Of a DNA stretch of 64,000 nucleotides, positions 57,652-64,000 are shown in pieces. A model generated the notes under the pieces. The model was not told the origin of the DNA and searched no databases. It saw only the letters and a list, made by a program, of their open reading frames with translations. Origin of the DNA: Paratractidigestivibacter faecalis. Lineage in GTDB: Bacteria; Actinomycetota; Coriobacteriia; Coriobacteriales; Atopobiaceae. The DNA is taken from the NCBI RefSeq assembly GCF_003416765.1, contig NZ_QSNG01000001.1, positions 1,328,742-1,392,741 of the forward strand, given 5' to 3'. A program made the position numbers and the translations under genes. Every line of letters starts with the position of its first letter. Positions within the stretch are counted from its first letter, which is position 1.

Positions 57652-58626
57652 ATGTGCCAGCCTTGGGGCATGGTGACCCTCACGGACATATCGGCGCTGG
57701 AGAAGATGGCCGCGGACGGCCTGCTGGCGGAGCTTGGCTCGCCGATCTCGGGCGCGGGGCTCGATTGGGGCAGGACGAGCATGCGCGCCATTGGCCATGC
57801 CGGGCTGCCCGGCCTTGGAACGTGCCTCTCGGTGGACACCCCGGCTCACGTGCTCGTCTCTTCTCCCCAAGATAGGGTCAGATCAAAGTCCGTCGTGAGC
57901 CACGTCTGGAGGGGGCCGCTGCCCGACCGCTCGCTCTTCCAGCTTACCGACGACGTGCTCATAGCGTCACCCGGCCTCGTGCTTGCCCAGATGGCAACGA
58001 GCACTCCCCCGCCCGAGCTTGCCGCCGTGGTCATGGAGATGTGCGGCCGCTATGGTCGGGTGCGCTGGACAGAGCGCGGCTTTCTTGACCGCGGGCCGCT
58101 CACCACGCCGGACAACCTCAGGGAATACCTGAGGCACCTGCCCGGAAGGCTTTGCGTCCAGCGCGCCGAGCGGGCGACGCGACTCGCGCTCGTCGGGTCA
58201 AGGTCGCCCCTTGAGACGTCGTTTGCGCTGATGGTCAGCCTGCCCAAGGAGCTCGGCGGCTGCGGATTTGCGCGGCCGCGGCTCAACCATCGCATTGACC
58301 CCTCGACCCAGCTGGCCGTCCTCTGCGACCAGGGGTGGTACGAGGCCGACCTCTGCTGGCCCGAGCAGCGCGTGATTTGCGAGGTCAACAGCAGGCAGGA
58401 GCACCTGACGCCTAACGCGCAGGACCACGACGCCGCCAAGACGGGGGCGCTCGAGGCTATGGGCTGGAGGGTCCACTCCGTCACGGTTGGCCTGCTCAAG
58501 AGCCCGACCAGCCGAGAAGCGCTCTTCGGACAGATGACGAGCTCTCTTGGGTGTCCTCCGCCGAGCGACAGGCCGGAGGACGTCCGCCGCAGGGGCGAGC
58601 TGATGCGGCGCCTGCTGGATTGGTAG
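57652..58626 (+). CDS. DUF559/PD-(D/E)XK nuclease-like protein between inverted MITE copies
   Basis: A 324-residue protein. The C-terminal third has the restriction-endonuclease-fold pattern of DUF559/Vsr-like proteins: YEADLCWPEQRVICEVNSRQEH, then KTGALEAMGWRVHSVT. The N-terminal part resembles proteins of the AbiEi-associated group only loosely, and I do not assign it. The ATG at 57652 lacks a strong ribosome site; 57670 is an alternative. Inverted copies of a 139 bp element flank the gene, 187 bp upstream and 18 bp downstream, suggesting a mobile gene cassette. DNA cleavage is unproven. Confidence 0.65.
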   Translation: MCQPWGMVTLTDISALEKMAADGLLAELGSPISGAGLDWGRTSMRAIGHAGLPGLGTCLSVDTPAHVLVSSPQDRVRSKSVVSHVWRGPLPDRSLFQLTDDVLIASPGLVLAQMATSTPPPELAAVVMEMCGRYGRVRWTERGFLDRGPLTTPDNLREYLRHLPGRLCVQRAERATRLALVGSRSPLETSFALMVSLPKELGGCGFARPRLNHRIDPSTQLAVLCDQGWYEADLCWPEQRVICEVNSRQEHLTPNAQDHDAAKTGALEAMGWRVHSVTVGLLKSPTSREALFGQMTSSLGCPPPSDRPEDVRRRGELMRRLLDW

Positions 58627-58644
58627 CGGATCGGCTGGCATGGC

Positions 58645-58782
58645 TTACCCCGGTATGTACGTACTTGTATGTTTTATATATCGGCGAGAAGGGCTTCTCG
58701 CCAGAAGAGCCGCAGGTCAGAGGGTTGCCGCATCTTCGGCGTCAGAATATCAAAGTCGCAAGAACGTACACACCGGGGTAAA
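58645..58782. mobile_element. 138 bp MITE-like element, copy B
   Basis: Inverted ends TTACCCCGGTATGTACGTACTTG and CGTACACACCGGGGTAA, with a GGCGAGAAGGGCTTCTCGCC hairpin at 58683-58702. It is in the opposite orientation to copy A and about three-quarters identical by eye. Confidence 0.75.
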
Positions 58783-58806
58783 GCGGTGGCCCGTCTACGC
58801 CACCGT

Positions 58807-60018
58807 CTACGCCAGGAAGAGCGCGCCGAGGATTCCCAGGACCAACAGACCACCGAAAGACACGGCGGCGCAGAGCGCGAGAGCCTGAGGAAGCCCCACG
58901 CGGCGGCGAAGGCGGCGGCGGTCGGCCAGCACGAAGGCCGCCGAGGCAAAGCCCGCCGGCATCCACGCGCCAAAGGCGAGGAGCCTGAACCAGAGGGGCC
59001 ACGCGGCTCCGGACCCCGCCGGCTCCGCCACGTTCACCCAGCTCGCAGCCACCAGGACCGCAACCGCCAGGGCCAGCACGACGTTCCATGCGCGACCCGC
59101 GGCGGCAGGCACCTCCACTCCGACGGCCCCGGCTGGCGAGAAACGCCTGCCGTCGGCACGCCCCTCCACCGCGCGGGCAAGCTCCTCCGCGCTCGCGTAG
59201 CGCGCCTCCGGGTCAAAGCTCATTGCCTTGGCCACAACGCGATGCAGGTCAGATGGCACGTCAGGCCGTTCGGCCAGCTGCCGGGAGTCCATGCCGGGCG
59301 CTGGGTCCTCCCCCGTCAGGCAGAACCACAGCACGGCCCCCAGCGCATAGACGTCGCTCCTGACGCTGGTCTGCCCAAAGCCGAACTGCTCCGGCGGGGC
59401 GTAGCTGCGGGTGCCCAGACGCGTGGTGTCGGCCTCAGCGCCCTCGCGCCACGTGCGAGCAATCCCCAGGTCAATGAGGACGAAGCTTCTGGGCAGGCCG
59501 TTCTTGCCGCCCACCACCATGACGTTTGACGGCTTGAGGTCTCGGTGGATCACCGGGGCGCCCTCGCCCAGTCCCCCGTGGAGAAGCCCCACGGCGCAGA
59601 CGAGCTGCGGCGCCACCTCGCGCGCCAGCTCCTCGGACGGGCCCTCCTCCCGCACGCAGTCCTCGAGCGTCACGCCAGGTAGCCACTCCATGAGCGCGTT
59701 GAGGCGCTCGCCGTCGTTCCAGCAGTCAAGGACGCGCGGCAGGTTGGGGCAGCGAAGGCCCTGGCGCTGGGCGGCCATAAGCCGCTCGTAGGCGTGTCCC
59801 AACCCGCAGGCGGCGTCGATCCGCTTGCGCACAAAGGGCCCAAGCTCCCCGCCGTCGCGTCCGCAGAAGACGACCTTCTCCGTGACCTCAAAGTCCGACG
59901 ACTTGAGCGTCTCCAAAACGCGATAGCTACCCGCCCCCTCGCAAGAGGACAGGTAGCTCGCAAGCTCTGCATCAAAGTCGGCATCAATATCTGTCTTGCG
60001 CTCATCCATGAGGCACAT
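58807..60018 (-). CDS. membrane-anchored Ser/Thr protein kinase-like protein
   Basis: A protein of about 403 residues with a kinase domain (to about residue 270): lysine in FVRKRID, VIHRDLKPSNVMV, IDLGIAR (DLG in place of DFG) and GTRSYAPPEQFGFGQ. The glycine-rich loop is poorly formed. Two to three membrane helices follow at the C-terminus. It resembles bacterial Hanks-type kinases but is not PknB (no PASTA domains). The start is uncertain: ATGs at 60018 and 60009 lack clear ribosome sites. It follows a small HTH-like gene in the same direction, 10 bp away. Confidence 0.78.
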   Translation of the reverse strand: MCLMDERKTDIDADFDAELASYLSSCEGAGSYRVLETLKSSDFEVTEKVVFCGRDGGELGPFVRKRIDAACGLGHAYERLMAAQRQGLRCPNLPRVLDCWNDGERLNALMEWLPGVTLEDCVREEGPSEELAREVAPQLVCAVGLLHGGLGEGAPVIHRDLKPSNVMVVGGKNGLPRSFVLIDLGIARTWREGAEADTTRLGTRSYAPPEQFGFGQTSVRSDVYALGAVLWFCLTGEDPAPGMDSRQLAERPDVPSDLHRVVAKAMSFDPEARYASAEELARAVEGRADGRRFSPAGAVGVEVPAAAGRAWNVVLALAVAVLVAASWVNVAEPAGSGAAWPLWFRLLAFGAWMPAGFASAAFVLADRRRLRRRVGLPQALALCAAVSFGGLLVLGILGALFLA

Positions 60019-60028
60019 GATAACGCCG

Positions 60029-60463
60029 CTAGCAGACGGTTTTCTCGCCAAAGCGGTAGAGCTCCTCGTTGACCTTCTGCAGTGAGCACCCGCGGTCGAT
60101 GCAAAAGATGATGATGGCGTCCCGGCGGTCCTTGCAGTTGAGGTTGCTCACCCCGGCCGCCGTGAGCGCGCGGTTGGTCTCGCGCAACGTGAGGGCCATG
60201 GCAAACGCTATCTGGAGCACCTTGTCGCGCGAGGGGTTGCGCGCGCCGGTGAAGATCTGGTAGCCAAACGTCTCGTTGAGGTCGGCCATGCGCACCACGC
60301 GGGAGCGTGCCAGGCCCTTCTCGTCAAGGAGCTGCTGCAGGTAGGCCGACAGCGTCGTGGCCGGAAAGTCGTGGCCGGCCACGTAGCCGTCTATGCTCGG
60401 CGCGTCTAAGAGCTCGGCGAGAAGCTCCTCGGTCAGCTTCTTCTGCGACTGTGGTTGCGTCAC
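60029..60463 (-). CDS. small HTH-like protein paired with the kinase
   Basis: A 144-residue protein with a Cro/CI-like helical region (LLDEKGLARSRVVRMADLNETFGYQIFTGARNPSRDKVLQIAFAMAL). The C-terminus carries INFCIDRG-like helices and two cysteines. The GTG at 60463 has GGGGAGG 7 bp upstream. It is co-directional with the kinase gene and probably its regulator or substrate; homologues of this pair recur in coriobacteria as far as I recall, with no function known to me. Confidence 0.65.
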   Translation of the reverse strand: MTQPQSQKKLTEELLAELLDAPSIDGYVAGHDFPATTLSAYLQQLLDEKGLARSRVVRMADLNETFGYQIFTGARNPSRDKVLQIAFAMALTLRETNRALTAAGVSNLNCKDRRDAIIIFCIDRGCSLQKVNEELYRFGEKTVC

Positions 60464-60504
60464 ACGCGCACCTCCCCTCCCACGAGAACCGGACGACTGA
60501 CATC

Positions 60505-61059
60505 TTAGGAGAGCGCCCAGCTTGCCGTCGCGGTCTTCTCGAGCACGTTGCCAAAGTAGAGCACGCGCGCCAGGTCGCCCTTGAAGTAGACGTTGCCAGA
60601 GACGGTGCCGCCCTTGGCCAACGTGCCGGAGCTCAGCTCGTCCGAACCATCGCTGTAGTAGCCGCTGGACTGCTGGGCGCCGTTGGCGTCCTCGCCCTTC
60701 CAGTCAAAGACGTTGTAGCTGGCACCGTCGTCACCGTTGTTGGTGTAGGTCACGTGGATGCCCGTCATCGCGGAGCCGTCGTAGTTGGCGAGGCCCGGCT
60801 CAACGGAGTCGACCGTGACGGAGAGGCCGTCCGGGAGGTTGACGGTGGTCCCGATTACCAGGTTCTCGGTGGACTCCTCGGTCTTCTGCTCCGTCGCAGA
60901 CTGATCCTTGGCGTCAGACTGCTCCGTCTGCTGAGTGGATTCGGGAGCGGTCGTCGTGGTCTTGTTGCCGCCCATGGACCCGAGTGCCCCCACGACGACG
61001 AGAACCACCACGACAATCAAGACGATCTTGCCCATGGGCTTCTTGCCTTCCTTAGCCAT
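60505..61059 (-). CDS. DUF4352-type membrane-anchored protein
   Basis: A 184-residue protein: a membrane helix at about residues 9-27, a Thr/Glu/Gln-rich linker, and a C-terminal beta-sandwich of the DUF4352 type (LSVTVDSVEPG, YTNNGDDGASYNVFDWKGED, GNVYFKGD). Such domains are extracytoplasmic and of unknown ligand. AGGAGG precedes the ATG. Confidence 0.8.
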   Translation of the reverse strand: MAKEGKKPMGKIVLIVVVVLVVVGALGSMGGNKTTTTAPESTQQTEQSDAKDQSATEQKTEESTENLVIGTTVNLPDGLSVTVDSVEPGLANYDGSAMTGIHVTYTNNGDDGASYNVFDWKGEDANGAQQSSGYYSDGSDELSSGTLAKGGTVSGNVYFKGDLARVLYFGNVLEKTATASWALS

Positions 61060-61284
61060 CTTTCCTCCTAATGTTGGCTGCTTTGCCGGCTGTTTTGCCG
61101 TCGGGGCCCATGGTGAGACGTTGGGGAGGCGATTTCATTAGCTGCCAGCTAATGCCCCGGGGCTCGCGCCTTTCTCGCCGGACGCGACGGGACGGCTGGG
61201 CTATGATGTCCTGCGGCGATAGGCGCCCGCGCTGTTCTAATCCGATATCCAGCGCGTAACAAGTTAAAACCAAAGGAGCCATGC

Positions 61285-62043
61285 ATGTTCAAGAAGGTCT
61301 GGGAGGACTACAAGGTCCTTCTGCGGAGCATTCCCGCGTCCACCGTCACTCTGTTCATCGTGAGCGTCATCATGATGAACCTCCTAGCAAACAAGGAGCT
61401 CATCAGCCTGCCCTGGCTGGCGCTTGACTGCGGCTTTGCCGTGAGCTGGGTCTCGTTCTTGTGCATGGACATGATCTGCAAGCGCTTTGGCGCCCGCGCC
61501 TCCATCATGGTCTCGGTCATGGCCCTGGGCATCAACCTGGGCGTAAGCCTGGTCTTCTGGCTGCTCACGCTCACGCCCGGCATGTGGGGCGCCTACTACG
61601 ACACGGGCCTTGCCGAGGTCAACGACGCCCTGAACGCCACCATCGGCGGCACCTGGTACGTGGTCCTTGGCAGCTCCTGCGCCATGCTCGTCTCCTCCGT
61701 GGTCAACTCCCTGCTCAACCAGGCAATCGGCCGCCTGGAGCACAAGAACACCTTCGGGGCCTTCGCGCTGCGCTCCTACGTCTCGACCGGCATCGCCCAG
61801 TTCGTGGACAACCTGGTGTTTGCCATCATCGTCTCGCACACGTTCTTTGGCTGGACGTGGCTGCAGGTGCTCACGTGCTCGCTCACCGGCGCCGTGGCCG
61901 AGCTGCTCTGCGAGGTGTTTCTCTCCCCCGTCGGCTACCGCGTGGTCCGCGGATGGGAGCGTGAGAACGTGGGCGCACTCTACCTGCAGCGACGCGCGAC
62001 AGAGACCGGCGCAGGCGCCGAGGCCGCGGAGATCCAACAGTGA
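61285..62043 (+). CDS. VUT-family (YhhQ-like) queuosine-precursor transporter
   Basis: A 252-residue membrane protein with six helices of the VUT/YhhQ group (LPWLALDCGFAVSWVSFLCMDMICKRFG; STGIAQFVDNLVFAII). YhhQ relatives import queuosine precursors such as preQ0/preQ1; the exact cargo is not shown. The leader before it shows no preQ1 aptamer I can recognise. It overlaps the next gene (GTGA). Confidence 0.82.
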   Translation: MFKKVWEDYKVLLRSIPASTVTLFIVSVIMMNLLANKELISLPWLALDCGFAVSWVSFLCMDMICKRFGARASIMVSVMALGINLGVSLVFWLLTLTPGMWGAYYDTGLAEVNDALNATIGGTWYVVLGSSCAMLVSSVVNSLLNQAIGRLEHKNTFGAFALRSYVSTGIAQFVDNLVFAIIVSHTFFGWTWLQVLTCSLTGAVAELLCEVFLSPVGYRVVRGWERENVGALYLQRRATETGAGAEAAEIQQ

Positions 62044-62753
62044 GGGTCCTTGTCACGGGAGCGTCCGCAGGCATCGGACGCGCGACAGCCGAGCTCTTCC
62101 TGGAGCGCGGGCACGAGGTCGCAGGCTTTGACGTCCAGGCCGCAACGCTGGACCACCCCAGCTACACGCACCACGTGGTTGATGTCCGCTGTCCGCAGGA
62201 CTTTCCCCGCGGCATCAAGCCAGAAATCATCATCAACAACGCGGGGGTCCAGGACTCTGGCGACGACCTTGGCGTCAATCTTCACGGCACCATCAACGTC
62301 ACGGAGTTCTATGCCTTTGGGAGAAGGTCTTCCGGCGACATGGGCACCGGTGCGGGTGCGCTTCTGGCCAAGCCCGCCCCGCAGGTGCGCGCCGTGGTCA
62401 ACGTGGGTTCTGCCAGCGGTCACACGGGAAGCGAGTTTCCCGAGTACGCGGCCTCAAAGGGCGGCGTCATCGCATACACCAAGAACGTGGCCGGTCGGCT
62501 TGCCCCGCAGGCGACGTGCAACAGCATCGACCCCGGCGGCGTGCTCACCCCGCTCAACCAGTGCGTCATGGACGACCCCAAGCTCTGGAAGCGCATCATG
62601 GGCCTCACGCCGATGCGCCGTTGGGCCACGCCCGAGGAGATTGCGGAGTGGATCTACTTCGTGGCCGTCACCAACCGCTTCATGACCGGCCAAAACCTCC
62701 TCATCGACGGCGGCGAGGCCGGCCGCAGCGAGTTCGTCTGGCCCGAGGAGTAG
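62040..62753 (+). CDS. short-chain dehydrogenase/reductase
   Basis: A 237-residue SDR oxidoreductase with the nucleotide motif TGASAGIG, NNAG, the catalytic YAASK with a serine in GSASGH, and IDPGGVLTPL. NAD(P)-linked; substrate unknown. The GTG start overlaps the transporter stop by 4 bp, so the two are co-translated. Confidence 0.88.
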   Translation: MRVLVTGASAGIGRATAELFLERGHEVAGFDVQAATLDHPSYTHHVVDVRCPQDFPRGIKPEIIINNAGVQDSGDDLGVNLHGTINVTEFYAFGRRSSGDMGTGAGALLAKPAPQVRAVVNVGSASGHTGSEFPEYAASKGGVIAYTKNVAGRLAPQATCNSIDPGGVLTPLNQCVMDDPKLWKRIMGLTPMRRWATPEEIAEWIYFVAVTNRFMTGQNLLIDGGEAGRSEFVWPEE

Positions 62754-62962
62754 GCAAAGGGGCCGCGGAGACGAGCCCGCAAAAGCCAAGCGTCAAAACA
62801 ACGCGACGCTGCTCAGAGATCATGCTCGCACCCCCGCGCGTCAGCGGTGGGCAGAATCCGGAACTGCGTGGGACCTTCTTTCAGATAGCCAACGTAGGGC
62901 AGTATCCCGCTTTTGCGGCGTATCATCGACCACGGCTCAAAAGTCATCCCAGGAAGGCGACC

Positions 62963-63208
62963 ATGTCAGACGCAGACCGCAAGCCCAGCGAGAAGGGCCC
63001 CCAGCCCCAGCACAACGTCCCCGAGGGCTTCGCCCTCGCGTTGGCGCTGGTGGACGCCGTGTCCGTAGCCCTCTTCTGCGCGAGCGCGGTTGTCTTTGGC
63101 ACCCGCGTCCAGAGCCCGCTCTTTGTTGCCAGCGCCGCGGCGGCGGTGCTCGCCGGGCTCACGCGCCTATCGAGCCTGGCACCGCTGCTGGCGCCGCTTC
63201 TGGCGTAA
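62963..63208 (+). CDS. small two-helix membrane protein
   Basis: An 81-residue protein with a polar N-terminus and two hydrophobic helices (FALALALVDAVSVALFCASAVVF; LFVASAAAAVLAGLTRL). AGGAAGG lies 5 bp before the ATG. I do not recognise a family. Confidence 0.65.
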   Translation: MSDADRKPSEKGPQPQHNVPEGFALALALVDAVSVALFCASAVVFGTRVQSPLFVASAAAAVLAGLTRLSSLAPLLAPLLA

Positions 63209-63238
63209 GACATCAACCATCAAACGAAAAGGACGCGC

Positions 63239-64000
63239 ATGACCGCATACAAGCTCTTGGCTCTGGACATGGACGGAACGCTGCTTGACTCCCGCAAGCA
63301 GGTGCTCCCCAAGACGGCCGCGGCCCTGGAGCGCCTTGCCGCAGCGGGCGTCGCCGTGGCCTTCTCCACCGGCCGCGGCCTCGCGGAGCTTTCGGACTAT
63401 GTGCCCAACCTGCCGTTCATCAAGTACGGGTCTTGCATCAGCGGCGGCCTGGTGTATGACTTCTCAAACCAGCGCACCGTCTTTGTCCATCCGTTTGAGA
63501 CCAAGCTCGCCCTTGAGGTCATGGCGGTGGCCCGCCAGGAGGCCCCCATGGTCCACGTCCTCACCACCACCCAGAGCGTGGCGGCCTCCGAGGCCCTTCC
63601 TCACATGGCCGACTTCCACATGGGCATCTACCAGGGCATGTTCGACCGCATTTGCACGCCCGTGGACGACATGCCCGCCTTCGCCCGCGCCAACGAGGGC
63701 GCGGTCTGCAAGGTCAACCTCTACCACCGCAGCGCCGAGTCGCGCGAGCGCACCCGCGCGCGCCTGGAGGAGGCCGGCCTTGCCGTCCAGCTTGCCTACG
63801 CGGAGGAGACGTCCCTTGAGGTCTCCCCCGCCGGCGTGAGCAAGGCCGAGGGCCTCTCCCGCCTCTGCGACTACCTGGGCATCACGCTCGCCGAGGCCGT
63901 CGCCGTGGGAGACGCGCCCAACGACACGCAGGCTCTGCAGGTGGCAGGCCTTCCCGTCGCCATGGGCAACGCCACGCCGGACATAAAGGCCCTGGCCAAG
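63239..64000 (+). CDS. HAD-superfamily Cof-type phosphatase, 3' end outside the window
   Basis: 254 visible codons of a Cof-type HAD phosphatase: nucleophile motif LDMDGTLLDS, STGRG (motif II), a long cap, a lysine in SPAGVSKAEGL, and VGDAPNDTQAL (motif IV). It probably hydrolyses sugar phosphates or flavin-type phosphates. AAAAGGA precedes the ATG at 63239. It is open to the right edge. Confidence 0.88.
   Translation, partial: MTAYKLLALDMDGTLLDSRKQVLPKTAAALERLAAAGVAVAFSTGRGLAELSDYVPNLPFIKYGSCISGGLVYDFSNQRTVFVHPFETKLALEVMAVARQEAPMVHVLTTTQSVAASEALPHMADFHMGIYQGMFDRICTPVDDMPAFARANEGAVCKVNLYHRSAESRERTRARLEEAGLAVQLAYAEETSLEVSPAGVSKAEGLSRLCDYLGITLAEAVAVGDAPNDTQALQVAGLPVAMGNATPDIKALAK

Noticed and set aside
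61140-61284. A preQ1 riboswitch before the VUT transporter
   Set aside because: The region has an A-rich end but no recognisable preQ1 hairpin and C-rich loop.

Overview
The window looks like chromosomal DNA of a high-GC actinobacterium, most likely class Coriobacteriia (Olsenella/Atopobium/Collinsella relatives). This is an inference from GC-rich codon use, an archaeal-style topoisomerase I, many TTG/GTG starts, and the gene content (ECF transporters, heterodimeric ABC exporters, DUF4430 surface proteins). I saw no tRNA, rRNA, phage structural gene or transposase. The window opens inside ppc and closes inside a HAD phosphatase gene.

Layout. 0-6 kb: PEP carboxylase (partial), a Wzx-like flippase, an L-lactate/2-hydroxyacid dehydrogenase, and a CLC-type fluoride antiporter behind a fluoride riboswitch with an overlapping terminator. 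6-13.5 kb (minus strand): a heterodimeric ABC exporter, tatD, ksgA and metG. 13.5-21 kb (plus strand): a KdpD-like sensor kinase, KdpE-like regulator, a P-type ATPase resembling the animal Na+/K+-ATPase class, two RCK (TrkA-like) proteins and a 55-residue basic protein. This block is bracketed by two apparently identical 1.8 kb direct copies of metG plus the 5' end of ksgA. 22.9-25.5 kb: a LysR regulator, a MetE-C-domain methyltransferase and a six-unit array of about 60 bp repeats with palindromic cores. 25.6-32.9 kb (minus): rsmI, a GH5-like protein lacking its catalytic glutamates, queD, ricT (PSP1), holB, tmk, and a DUF3990/HTH pair with a palindromic operator. 33-41 kb (minus): topA, tatC, tatA, a STAS protein, a TPR protein, an aminotransferase and a YebC-family regulator. 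41.5-51.5 kb: a CPA2 antiporter, then a minus-strand operon of two DUF4430 surface proteins, EcfT, fused EcfA-EcfA and an S component, read here as a probable corrinoid uptake system. 52-57 kb: a TetR regulator, a paired ABC transporter of the YbtP/YbtQ type and a divergent AraC regulator. 57-64 kb: a nuclease-like DUF559 gene flanked by inverted copies of a 139 bp MITE-like element, a kinase/HTH pair, a DUF4352 protein, a VUT (queuosine-precursor) transporter, an SDR enzyme, a small membrane protein and a HAD phosphatase.

Three things stand out. First, the ion-transport island has its own two-component system, P2C-type pump and RCK proteins, has no kdpFABC or trkH in view, and begins its pump gene with a leader that can fold to hide the ribosome-binding site. 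Second, the metG/'ksgA direct repeats suggest the island arrived by, or could be lost by, homologous recombination. Third, the intergenic DNA is rich in small palindromic elements of several families, including one copy sitting in frame inside ksgA and an interspersed repeat array that imitates CRISPR geometry without being one.
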